Source: Cryptomeria japonica
Taxonomy: Eukaryota; Streptophyta; Pinopsida; Cupressales; Cupressaceae
Assembly (NCBI RefSeq): GCF_030272615.1
Contig: NC_081406.1
Location: forward strand, 231,126,396-231,190,395
Direction: 5' to 3'
DNA length: 64,000 nt
Numbering within the stretch: position 1 is the stretch's first letter; the number at the start of each line of letters is the position of its first letter. The notes beneath the pieces are model-generated. The model had not been told where the DNA came from, did no database searches, and saw only the letters and a program-made list of their open reading frames with translations. Shown here one piece after another: positions 9,783-21,100 of this stretch. The position numbers were made by a program, and so were the translations under genes.

Positions 9783-10020
9783 AGGCATTGTTAGCCTAAA
9801 GTGCGACACAGATCCGTACAATCACCCAACAACACCAAATGAGAGTTTGTTTAAGATACCCCTGCAAGAAAATCAAAAAGGTGTTAACACATGGTGGGCT
9901 TTCTAGCCTAATTCTTCCTCTCAGTTACAAATTTGACCTCTCTGTTTGCAAAAACAGAGCTAATTACTGACATAAAACATAGAGAAAATGAAACAGACAT
10001 TCTAACCTTTTCCAGCAAGT
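9783..10020. other. Anonymous DNA
   Basis: No gene or clear repeat seen. Confidence 0.3.
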
Positions 10021-10115
10021 GTGAACCAATAATGGCAATTGTGAATTACTGTCAATACAAGTGCTCATCAGAATGATAGCAATTGTGCATCAAAATGATA
10101 GCAATTGTGCATTAC
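10021..10115 (-). repeat. ~21-bp motif array, element 4 leader (second part)
   Basis: Plus-strand copies of GCAATTGTG(A/C)AT or GCAAGTGCTCAT. The shared GTG starts at 10041, 10061, 10085 and 10107 (spacing 20, 24, 22). The sense strand is probably minus because the neighbouring LTR reads on the minus strand. Confidence 0.5.
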
Positions 10116-10226
10116 TTACTAAACTTGAAAAATTAAGTTAGAGAGAATAAAAAGACAGAAGAGAGAGGTCAATTTTTGTTTTCGATGAATTCATTCTAGG
10201 TAAGACGGACTAAAATTACGATGTCA

Positions 10227-10369
10227 TCATAAACCTTGAACCTTTTCAAGATCTTGTTGATATTCAATGATGGCTTCTTCTTTCTCGATTTCTAGGATGT
10301 TCTTTTTTGCCTTCACAATTATTTGATATGCTTTTTGTTGTCTCTTGTATTGTTTCCTCCTCCTAGCAC
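10227..10369 (-). CDS. Possible terminal exon, basic coiled-coil peptide
   Basis: On the minus strand a TTTTCAG acceptor at 10371-10370 is followed by 47 codons and a TGA at 10229-10227. The peptide reads ARRRKQYKRQQKAYQ, then KAKKNILEIEKEEAIIEYQ and a QDLEKVQGL end, rich in K, E, Q and R and probably helical. No upstream exon could be matched. It lies between the two parts of the element 4 motif array, so it may belong to that element's leader rather than to a host gene. Confidence 0.3.
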
Positions 10370-10524
10370 CTGAAATTTTGAAAGTTACTTTGCATGTCAT
10401 GGGGTTAAAGACATTGTATGCATAAAAAACAATTTTTCCAAAATTGGGAGATTTTTTTGGGTTAATCTCGCAAATGCAAATAAAGCCAAAACGACAATTA
10501 AAATTGAAATTATGGGTTCTCCCT

Positions 10525-10620
10525 ACAATTGAGCATTAGTTAAAGCAATTGTGAATCAGAATGATAGCAATTGTGCATTAATATGTGCAATTGCGAATTT
10601 ATGTGAAAGCAAGTGCTCAT
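10525..10620 (-). repeat. ~21-bp motif array, element 4 leader (first part)
   Basis: Same core as the array at 10021-10115. The GAG/GTG/GCG of each unit starts at 10531, 10551, 10573, 10593 and 10613 (spacing 20, 22, 20, 20). Confidence 0.5.
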
Positions 10621-10849
10621 TCAATTTTTTTATTTTGTACGACCCTGCAAATCACAAAAATCAATAAAGATAAACTAGTAGTTATAATTTCACGTCAAGT
10701 TCACCATTGTTTTCATGCTTGAAATCATAAAATTAAGCTAATTAGGAAATAAGGACAATCATAGATCCTTAACTAATCAAGCTTATTTAAAACATAATGC
10801 AATAGAATAAAATGGAAGAATTAAACTAATTTAAACTCCCTATTCCACA

Positions 10850-11857
10850 TTATTGCTTCCATTGTTCTTCTCCAAATTGTTGGTGTAGGTGGCTCTTGGG
10901 TATTGCACTAAGATTCCTGCATAAGATGGCAATTGTTTTTGAAGAGTGTGATCTAGATTGATTTGAGAAATTGGTGTTGCTTATATAGATTTTCATGAGA
11001 GATGAGGATGGACTTTGAACTCAAGTTCTGATCGATAGATAACTGATTTTGATTGATCAGTTAACAAAGTTGATTGATTTGTTAACTCGGATTGATTGAC
11101 TTGTTAATTCATTTGATTGAGTAGTCAACTAGATTGATTGAATAGTAAACTGAATAGAGTAGCCAATTGACTAAATTGATTGGGGAGATGACTGAATGGA
11201 TTGGAGAGATAAGTGGATTGATTGATCAGTTAGAAAAGGTGATTTGGAGTGAAAATGGGTGATTGATGAGTTAACTGATTTGATCAATCAGTTATCATTT
11301 TCAACATGTGTTGTAAGATTTTGAAGTTGAATTTGATTTTCATTTTCAATTTGGATTTAAATTTGGGTTTTCGAATACTGAAATGCACATCAGATTAACT
11401 AAAATTTATTGAAATTCAAATTTGATGAAATGTGAATTTGATGATTTGGAATTAGATGAAATTAATTGAAATCCACATTTGGGGAATCGTCAATTTGATC
11501 AAAATGAATTAGATGGAATTATTTGAAATTCGAAGTTGGGGAATTGGAGGAATAAGTTAATTAATTAAATAATTTAATTGAAATTATTTAATCATTAGAA
11601 ATAGAATTAATTAATTAATAAAGTTTGTTTAATTAAAGAAATAATTGTAATTAATTAAATAAATAATATTTAATTAATATTTGAGATAGGGTTAAATAAT
11701 TAATTAATTAAAGAATAGAAATTCGATGATTTAGAAATGTTGAATGTGACGATTTAATCAGTTTTAGAATTACATAATTAGCTTAATTAAAGAATTACAT
11801 AATTAATTAGGACGAATAATTAGAGTGTGATTAATGAGACATTTTTAGGTGTCTACA
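10850..11857 (-). mobile_element. LTR of element 4 (minus strand)
   Basis: On the minus strand an LTR-like start TGTAGACACCTAAA begins at 11857. The same 14-mer starts the LTR of element 3 at 33979. As in elements 2 and 3, a TAATTAAT-rich stretch follows (11860-11560). A TATATAAGC box lies at about 10987-10981, 870 bp inside. Part of the LTR (about 11030-11300) is low-complexity TTGATTGA/GTTAACT sequence. The 3' end of the LTR and its partner were not found, so the left boundary is a guess. Confidence 0.45.
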
Positions 11858-14830
11858 TATAGAAGATACAATACATGAAACCGTCAAACGATATTATAAA
11901 ACCATGGGCTAAAACCACCCAATAAAGTGGAACCCATCTTGTCTTTCAATTCTAGATACCCTATGATGTGTCAAAATACACATCAACATACATACCTCCA
12001 TTTTACAACTCATTTATGTGTCAAACGCATTTTTCTATTTTCTATTTTAGGAGACCCAACTTTCAAAGGCCATAACTTTTGAACGAAGCATTGGAAAGCT
12101 CGCGAGGTACCCTATCACTTTGTAACCTACTTTGTCGGTGACAAGCTTTTTAGACTATTTCAGAGCCTCTAAAGCCCTCAAAATTGACTTTGAAACTTTC
12201 AACTTTAATATCTTCAAATCTAGACATGGTCTTGTAACAAAATTTTACCAACATACTTATCTAGCCAACCCAAAGCTTTGCAGAAAATTTTGGATCAAAT
12301 TGCGCTCAAACGAAAACTTACTATAAAAATTAACCTTATGTCAATACAAGGTTATGATACCATTTCTCCAATATTTGGATGACCCTTGTTACACCATTGG
12401 TGCAAGGTAATGAAGAGGCCACATCTATTGTGACATTCCTCTATTTGTATCTCAATTCTTCTATGTATCATATCAATGTTATGGTGTACGTGTTCTTGTT
12501 CATAAATGTGTCTTTGTGTTGTCTACTTGGGGGATGAGGCATAGTGTTGAGATCTCTTTTTGGTCTCTTCTATGTTGACTCAAAGAGGCATTTGTTCATT
12601 CATTTTATGTTCTCTTCTTCCATTGTGTTCATAGTTCCATTACTTTTGGGGGATGAGATCAATTCAATGCAATTATCCTTGATATACATTATTTATCAAA
12701 AGTGCATACTGGCCCAGCTAATGGATCCTTATGTGCTTTTTTCTATATGTTTTGTGACCATTGTCCTTTGATTTATCCTTCCTTGGGGGCATCTCATTGA
12801 GGTAACGTGCTTGTCTTTTGGATGCAATGATGCTACCTTCAATAAATTGCTCCTAGTAAGGCATGTGCAATCGATTTAACGTGGGGGCATACACTTCGCT
12901 CAATGTTACACTTCGTGCACACACCACAAGACTTGGTTTGTACACTTTGATCATGCACCATGACATGTTTGGTACATGTTGTAGTACTCATTTTGCAATT
13001 AATTTAATTCAATGTCCAAGTTAGTTTGCAAATTGAGCCTTTTGCTTTGTAATCTTTTGCATTTCAAATTTCAAATTTTTCAATTTAACATGACTCATAG
13101 TAACCACAAGCTTTACTAGGCCAAGTAGAGTCATGCACTCTTTCCATCCTTTTCATGTGTTGCTCCTTTTATCTCAATATTAGATCGATAAGATCCTAAG
13201 TCCCTAGGGGCTTGGTGTGTCTTGTTTCTTTGGTATCTTGGTGAAAAAATTTCAATGCGACTTTGTACTTTACCGTGAGTATGGAAATAGGCTCATACTC
13301 TTGTTAAAGTGAGGGCTAAATGTAGCATTGTATATTCTATCCCTATACAATTTCATCATCACCTTGGCATTTTGGCCTTCAATGCTCAATGTTTGCTTTG
13401 ATGCTACTCACACCCTATTGAAATTTGCATTTTCAACTCCTTACCCATCCTTTATCCAATTTTGAGTCAATCCCTAGGCACCCTAGTCCTGGCTCAAGAT
13501 CAAGGCGCCTGACCACCCTGGTCTTCCCAATTGGGACCCAAAATAGGACCTCATAACAATCACTTCATGTGGGCGGTAAATTTGGCTCTATGTCAACCTG
13601 CTCCAAAAATTTGACACTGAATGCACAATTAGGTATAAAAGGAAGCCCACCCCGCCTCATTTGGTAACTAACTCTTTTGGGAAAACTAGAAAAGAAATCA
13701 TAAGTGATCTCTCAATTACAAAATCAATTCAAGCCTAAGTGAGCAAGCAATCAAGTATTCATCAAGCATTGAAGGAGATGTCATGTCAATTGAAGTTCAA
13801 GCATCTGTGATCAACACTCTATGAAGCCATTCTACATCATATCCTAAGCCCTTGCATGAGTATTCAAGCAACCTTCATCAATGTATCAAGTTAAATTTCA
13901 AGCACGTTTAGATCAGATCTAACCTTTCCCTCAAAAGGAAAGCGTTCCATTTCAATTATCATTTCAAGTTCAGGTTAATTTCTAAATCGAGGTTTAACCT
14001 AATGCAAACCCCCATCAACAAAACCTATTTCTCTCTTTATGTGTGCAGGAAATTATCTCAAGAGCCGCAAGCAAGGAATCCAATTAAGTAGACAACGACA
14101 ATCAGACTCAGGTTTTGAAGGGGCGAAAAGCAAAGGACCAAGTTGATCAACCCCTCGGTCTTGAAATTTTTTGACGATCTTCTAACAATAGAATTTGTGC
14201 GTTATCTTGATTCGAAAAACATCAAGTTTGCCTAACCTTGATATTCAGAGGACTGGGACGATTTGCTCCCCTTGGTCCCAACAATTATGCTTGAACTTTT
14301 TGTCAAAGGCTTTGAACTATTTTTCATCCTAAAATCTAAGTTTACAACTCTCCATGATAGCTAGAACATTCTATTACTGCTATTTTATATCAATTTATCA
14401 TTGCTTGTCCTAGATCTAGCATTGCAATTTAACCTTAATTCAAATTCAATTTCACCTCAAACAAGGAGAAGGAATTAATATGGTATGTGTTCAACCCTTT
14501 AAGGATTGGATCAATCAAATTCAATTCCCACCTTATCCCAAGTAAAATAGTGGCTTTATCAATCCAAGTGGTGAGGCCCTAATTTTCAACACTTTACAAT
14601 AACCACACGAGCCTGGGGAGACGACACTATAGACAATGTGGGCCTACGTCCTCGTAGCACCATAGCCTCCTTTAAGGGGAGAGACCTCCCTGCCTAGGGA
14701 GATTCAAATTCTTCTCCTTTAACCTTTGAAGATTAAATTGAATAATGATGAGGAAAGGCATTTGACCACCAAGATTGAATTTTAGATTTTATGAGATTTT
14801 TGGAACACCTATTGGCCATATGTCCAGTTT
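11858..14830 (+). other. LTR-retrotransposon-derived noncoding DNA
   Basis: No protein gene seen. G-rich tracts such as TTGGGGGATGAGG (12527), TTTGGGGGATGAG (12644) and CGTGGGGGCAT (12880) resemble polypurine tracts of plant gypsy 3' regions. A TATA box lies at 13634 (GGTATAAAAGGAAGCCC). The segment from about 12.9 to 14.3 kb may be a decayed LTR; its ends were not resolved. Confidence 0.35.
13634..13640 (+). promoter_or_regulatory. TATA box, probably of an LTR
   Basis: TATAAAA in the context AGGTATAAAAGGAAGCC, inside LTR-like DNA with no gene downstream. Confidence 0.4.
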
Positions 14831-14837
14831 AGAAGCA

Positions 14838-15073
14838 TTTTCTATAATGATCCAATGGTTGAGTTCAGTTGCATTCATCAATCCAGAATGTGATATCAAT
14901 AAGCAAATCCCTTGTGATATCCAAATCCACCGGGATGCAAACAAAAGTTGTATGGTTTTCTATAATGATCCAATGGTTGAGTTCAGTTGCATTCATCAAT
15001 CCAGAATGTGATATCAATAAGCAAATCCCTTGTGATATCCAAATCCACCGGGATGCAAGCAAAAGTTGTATGG
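14838..15073. repeat. 118-bp tandem duplication
   Basis: Two nearly identical 118-bp copies (14838-14955 and 14956-15073), from TTTTCTATAATGATCC to AAAGTTGTATGG. A smaller duplication of AATTGTAATAAGAGATTGGG follows at about 15156-15202. Near identity implies a recent event compared with the decayed surroundings. Confidence 0.9.
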
Positions 15074-15624
15074 GTGAAGTTGGAAGTGTTTGTGTCAATA
15101 GCCGAAAAATCTCCCAAAGAGTTTCCAGTCGCTTCAAAGCGATCCTCAACTTAAAATTGTAATAAGAGATTGGGCAAATTAGAATTGTAATAAGAGATTG
15201 GGGAGACGGACCCATATAGATTTCACTGAAAAAGATTCAATGATAGGGTTGAAATCAAGATACCAAGGTTTGAGGAGCAGATTCTAGCCCCAACGGCCAA
15301 CACCATCTTTCATTAAGGATCGCATCCTTTTCCTGGTTACAATGAAAAATTCGTTATGCACAGAGATACATTTCTACATTACTTTGGAGCATAGGTTGTC
15401 ATGCAAATGTGATCCAGTTGTGCAGATATGATAATTATGGCCAAAGGTGATTGAATTGGCCAATCAATCCATTAGAGATGTAAAACTTCTTTTTATCATG
15501 GACATCTTTCTTAAGCTCCTCAGAAAAAAACTAACATGGGAGAAGAAGAGGCCCTTTTGATTAGGGTTTTGGGGCAGAACTTGAAAAACTCGAACTCCTC
15601 AGAAACCCTTACGCACTTCATAGG
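15074..15624. other. Anonymous DNA
   Basis: No gene recognised. Minus-strand coding-like sequence may continue from the next ORF to about 15530 after its stop. Confidence 0.3.
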
Positions 15625-16062
15625 TCAAGCATCGCATGTTGATGATCTGCACCCACTCTTGCCAATAATGATCTCCTTGAAGGAGGGTCCCTGCACAACG
15701 AAAACCAATGCCTCACCCGCGGGAGAAGTGCCATGCACATTCACCATTGCCGCCACCACATAAGAGCCATAAGCCGCAATTGGGGGGTAGGAAGAAGCAA
15801 TCTTACCACCAAGAGTAACCCCTAAAGAGGATAAAATCAATTCAGAAGGACCTAGATGTGGACAACTAATCTTAGGGCACAAATGGTTCATCTTCTCAGG
15901 GAAGAAGCCCATGCAACCCTTCCTTGCTCCATCACCATGCCAAAGACGAGAAGAAGACACATGTACAACACCATCACCATCAGAATCCACCAAAGGACCA
16001 ACAAAATGTGTCGCAACGCTCAAGCCGAAGGTGCGTCCAGCGTCTAAAGATGTTTGCATCAT
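15625..16062 (-). CDS. Unidentified ORF
   Basis: A minus-strand ORF open from 16176. I place the likely start at ATG 16062 (MMQTSLDAGRTFGLSVATHF), because the upstream codons are AT-rich and look intergenic. About 145 codons. Words include SRLWHGDGARKGCMGFFPEK, LSSLGVTLGGKIASSYPPI and GEALVFVVQGPSFKEIIIGK. GC content is clearly higher than in its neighbours. I do not recognise the family, and no splice partner was found. It may be a gene fragment or retrocopy. Confidence 0.3.
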   Translation of the reverse strand: MMQTSLDAGRTFGLSVATHFVGPLVDSDGDGVVHVSSSRLWHGDGARKGCMGFFPEKMNHLCPKISCPHLGPSELILSSLGVTLGGKIASSYPPIAAYGSYVVAAMVNVHGTSPAGEALVFVVQGPSFKEIIIGKSGCRSSTCDA

Positions 16063-16179
16063 GACAGGAGTTCTCCGCTTCAACAATATAATTATTTTTT
16101 GATTCAACTTGTTAATATAATAATTGCGTGGAATAATTTTTGTATAATCATCATATTCAACAATAATTGAATGCACTTG

Positions 16180-17890
16180 TATAGATATATTAAATGCATC
16201 TATCTAAAGAAATACAAAGTATCAATTGGAGTTATCTTATTTACCATAAAATTATTTATTATACTTTAAATTATATTTTAAAATGTATAAAATATATTAA
16301 CTAAATTTACTATTCTCTACTAATAATTATGAAATGTACATTTTTTTTATATATCTATACATCTATCTAAAACGTATAATTTTGATGATTGCATATCTTT
16401 GTCTTTATGTGGCATTTATTTTAAGAATAGTACGTTTATAAATAAATTTATTATTTTGACATATAAATAGTTGTCAATTTTAAACTGAATAAATTTTTAA
16501 TAACACACTCATGTCATTACACTCCACCTCTTGCTCTATTGAGAATGCCTCTCAACATTAATTAAAACCATGACAAGTTTTAAAAAGTTAAATGAGTTTT
16601 TTTTAATAATTATTTTGTTTATCTATATGAATATCATTTTGAATAAATGTATTTTTTTATTATTTTTACTATTCTATGAAAAAATAGTTTTTTTATTCAT
16701 TATGAACATATATAAAAGCTATTATTTGGAAAAAAACAATTATGAAACCAAGCTGCCTGATAAAACTTCAGACAATCGTCTACAAATGGGACTCCCAAAA
16801 CTTCACCACAAGAAACATTGAGCGACCTTGGCATACAAAAATAGCATTCTAAGTCAGTCGCTGAATTTCTCAAATTGTTATGAGAAGTTCAAGCAAATGC
16901 AGAGATCGATATTGCCACCCTTCCAATTCAGAAAGACCCAAATTAAAGTGGCAAACTCACTCACATGCATAGATAGATTTCCACTTTAATTTGGGTTTCC
17001 TCTATACATGGGCAAAAGTGGCAAAAGCATCGTTTTTCTGGAAGTTAGAATCTCACTTCAAGCTCAAATCATGCTTTTGCCACTTTAAAGTGGCAAAAAC
17101 ATCAAATATGCAAAACCCTGCAGATAGATTGGCCTTCAATAATGCATACAATTGTGTTTAAGAGAATTCCGAAATAAGTCTCAATTCCTCTATCCATCAA
17201 ATTTGATGTTGAGATCTCTTTAAATTGTTTATGTGCAGAGCAATGAACATGAATCAAGATAAAGTACATCTCAGGATTTTCGCATCTTTTCTTTCTATAT
17301 TTGTCAAGCTTGCTTTTGAAAATCATAACCCTTCAACTTCGCATTTCAGCCTGAGCATCATTTCTCTCGAGTTGGAATCTCCTTGGTCTTCCCATCCAAC
17401 AAACAGCTTGTTTTTTGACCTTTGTCGAAAGACAATTAACATACAGATACCGAAGCATGAATGCGATGCTTGTATCTCATTTTTCTTGAATAAGATTATT
17501 ACGTCTTCCATGAAAAATCTAAATTGTGAAACATTTTTCTGCAAGAAGATTGTAACTTTAGTGTACTGCAAATCAATTCCTTTACGACTTGATCAAAATA
17601 AATTTATTCAAAAATAATGCCTTTGCCAAATTCTTCTAGCTAATGAACTCAAATTAATGGTAGATATAAATATTTTCGACCACGTTGCAAGACAAAACTG
17701 CCTAAGTGAATATACCATGGATTTCATTCATGCATAGAAGAGAGTTAAATCAAGAAACATAACAAAAAGGCAACTTCTGCACATGCCATTTCCTATCTCA
17801 CAGTTCAATCATCTAATAATGATTTCCTAAACCTCGAAAAAAAAACCAGTGCATTTACCTTGAAACTTCAGAAGGTAATGTCTAAGCCAA
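16180..17890. other. AT-rich intergenic DNA
   Basis: No convincing gene. A short imperfect repeat of AAAGTGGCAAA words occurs at 16920-17100. The 3' untranslated region and polyadenylation site of the INO80C-like gene probably lie in the right part. Confidence 0.3.
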
Positions 17891-17893
17891 ATA

Positions 17894-17899
17894 TTTATT
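17894..17899 (-). terminator. Polyadenylation signal candidate
   Basis: AATAAA on the minus strand about 80 bp after the stop codon of the INO80C-like gene. Confidence 0.35.
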
Positions 17900-17978
17900 A
17901 GATTTCACTGTACGGTGGCATTTATTAAGGACTTTTACAAAGAAGAATCACCATTGCACTGTATGGATAAACTTACAA

Positions 17979-18110
17979 CTATTTCAGTACAACAGCAGCG
18001 TTTCTAAGACCCAAATACCCTTGAATATTATCATGGGAAAGGTATCGTATACGCTTGAAAACATCAATATTGGCATAACGAAGTTTGGTTCTAGGATCTG
18101 TATATGGTGC
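17979..18110 (-). CDS. INO80C: INO80C-like gene, last coding exon
   Basis: TATCATGCAG acceptor, then 43 codons ([20 protein letters not shown] ... [10 protein letters not shown]) and TAG at 17981-17979. This is the C-terminal half of the YL1-C domain. Confidence 0.93.
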   Translation of the reverse strand, partial: APYTDPRTKLRYANIDVFKRIRYLSHDNIQGYLGLRNAAVVLK

Positions 18111-21100
18111 CTGCATGATAGAAAGGATATTTAAAAAAAACATTACAACAAATCACAACCATATATTTGGTATGACATCACTTTCCACTGTAACTGAAAA
18201 CTATCAAACTATATTTATAATATAACTCAAATAGGTTTTGTTGAATGATATTTAATAATACAATGATGCATCATGTGCGGGACAGATTTTGCAATTACGA
18301 TAAAACAGATCATAGTCGAAATTTCGCCCTTTTCATCAAATTATTCATTAGAATTTATTAGAAAAGTTATTGGATAACAAAGCTAAGATCCAAACTCTTT
18401 GAATGCAATTAAATTATTAAAGTTGTCATAATATGTAACGTCTCCTTGTAAATTTCCCTTGATTTTTTTTTTAATATAAAAAAGCCTAACACACAATAAC
18501 AGTAGCACAATTAAATATAAGTACGAAATTAAACTACAGATTGTAACTTAACAGTTTATTACATAATTCAAATTTAATGCTTAGAATGTATTTCCAAAAA
18601 TATAGAACTTATCCTCTTATCTCTGCTGCAAATCTTCCTCCGATCTACAGTGATTTCTTTATTTATGTCTTAGTCTGCTGAATCAGGCGTTTCCATCCAC
18701 TAACTTAGTGATGGAAATTAAGGGGGTTTTGTCATTTAATTCTAAACCTTGAGGTGTTTTATCCTCAAGTTGCTGAACCACACTTGATTTTCCACAGGGA
18801 ACAATATTTTCCACAGGGAACAATATTTTATAATGTCTTCCCAATTCATGTCCCCTTCTCCTTGATTGATCTTCTCAGTTACCGGGTTCGCCGGTTTTGG
18901 CCTCCAAATGCGAACTGGGTCCGCATTGGGTTTGCTCGGGTCCGGCCAGGGTTCACGCTTTGGACTGTGGGTTCTCTCTGGGTTCGCCATCCACTAACTT
19001 AGTGATGGAAATTAAGGGGGTTTTGTTCTTTCTAAACCTTGAGGTGTTTTATCCTCAAGTTGCTGAACCACACTTGATTTTCCACGGGGAAAAATATTTT
19101 ATAATGTCTTCCCAATTCATGTCCCCTTCTGGGTCCGCGCAGGTCCGGGTCCACGTGGGGTCCGGCCAGGGTTCACGCTTTGGACTGTGGGTTCTCTCTG
19201 GGTTCGCCCAAAGAGAGAACCCTGGCCGGACCCGAGTGAACCCAGGCGCAGACCTGGGCGAACCAGATATCAGGAGTGTCAAGATTTTTAATAAGGCAAT
19301 GGCAATGGAACGTGCTTGTCAGATCACATAATGATCTCCAAAGATCAGAAAAGCCATTACTGAATCCACGAGAGCTCTAGAAACTGCCTAGTGTCTGAAC
19401 CATGCATATAAAACAAGGGACAACTTTTCTCTTCCTGATTTTGTAATTTATAATTTGCTACAAATATTACCAGCACAAGAGTGCTTTAAGCTGCAGGATC
19501 ACTACTATCCTCTTAAGCAGGAATCTAGGGATTAGATTACTGAATTAGTAATGCGGTTGATAAAACTATCCCAAACCATTGTCAACTTCTCACTCTAAGA
19601 CTTATAAAAAAGGGAAATCGTACACATAATGGTTGAAGATGCACTCATCTGATCTGAAAATCATTTTAGGGATGTCATATTTCTGGGAAATCATTTTAGG
19701 GATGTCATATTTCTGGGAAGTTATAGTCTCTACAGTATACCAATCACTTAAACACTACCTGCAAGTGACAGACAATGGTCAAATTTATGGAATTGTATAA
19801 TTGGATCAAAAATAAAACAATGATCCAGTATATGAGTTATTTCTGAACTATCAATTGAAATGGCATTTGGCATTGATCAATGATGAAGTAGCATACTATT
19901 AAATGTATTTAGATTTGTAATTTTGTATATTTCTTTAAATTTTTGCATATCACTTAATCACTACCTGCAAGTGACAGACAATGGTCAAATTTATAGAATT
20001 GTAGAATTGGACCAAAAATAAAACATTGATTGAGTATATGAGTTATTTCTAAACTATCAATTGAAATGGCATCAATGATGAAGTAGCATACTATTTAATG
20101 TATTTAGATTTGTAATTTTGTATATTTTTTTTAAAATTTTCATATATATATATATATGGACGAACCCAACCCACGAACCCGAACCCGAACCAGGTTCGCA
20201 TCGGCGAACCCGCTCCCGAACCCGTAACTTAGTTGATCTTTCTACATACCATTTTTTCTTTAATAGACAAACTCTTCATTCATGTCTTTTGACTTGTTAT
20301 TAAAGCTAAACTTTATAAATTCATTTTTATATAATATTTATTTTCTCCCTTTTATTATCCTTCCTTAAGGAAATAACTGTAGAGAGGAGGGGATATTACA
20401 TAATAAAATCATCCAGCCACGAGGAATCAAATCTCATGACCCTCACTTCAAGTGATCATAAAAGCTTAACAAAGAGATAATTTTAATAGGACAGTCCTTA
20501 CCAAACTCTTATGCAGAATTATGATTATAAATATCTTAAATACATCTATCTGAAAATATCAATCAATTATTACTTAAAATTTTAATTTTGCTGTGGAATT
20601 ATGTTATTTACTACATACATGTGAGACATAAATTTTATGTGATACTTATTTAGAAAATATTATGTTTATTGTAAATATTAATATTTTGACATGTAAATGG
20701 ATACCTAATGAAAGTAACTAACACTAAATGATGAAGATAACATTTATATATATCCAAGAGAGCGGTTAATTCATTTTCGCAAACATTAGGAGTAAGTCCA
20801 AATGGGCAAGATACGCACCACAAACCCTGTAATATCACAGTACTTCTTTGCAGAGTACATGGAAGGTGGAGATTCAACATTTAAATCTGCAAACACAAAA
20901 GGATAATGTACAATTAAGAAATGAAATTGTCCTGATTTATTGCATCCATCCCAAAGACAGCATTGCCTGGTGTTGGAACCTTTGAAAATATTCAGCATAA
21001 AAAGCATTGTATAAGGCTCTGGGAGAATGCAGTGTGTTTCTTTAATATTCATTGCACCTTTCCCATATGCTGCCTTGCTTATTGCTGTCGTCTTCAGAAA

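Noticed and set aside
17102-17617. Overlapping ORFs of 74, 82 and 130 codons on both strands
   Set aside because: No recognisable domain, no codon bias and mutually overlapping; treated as chance.
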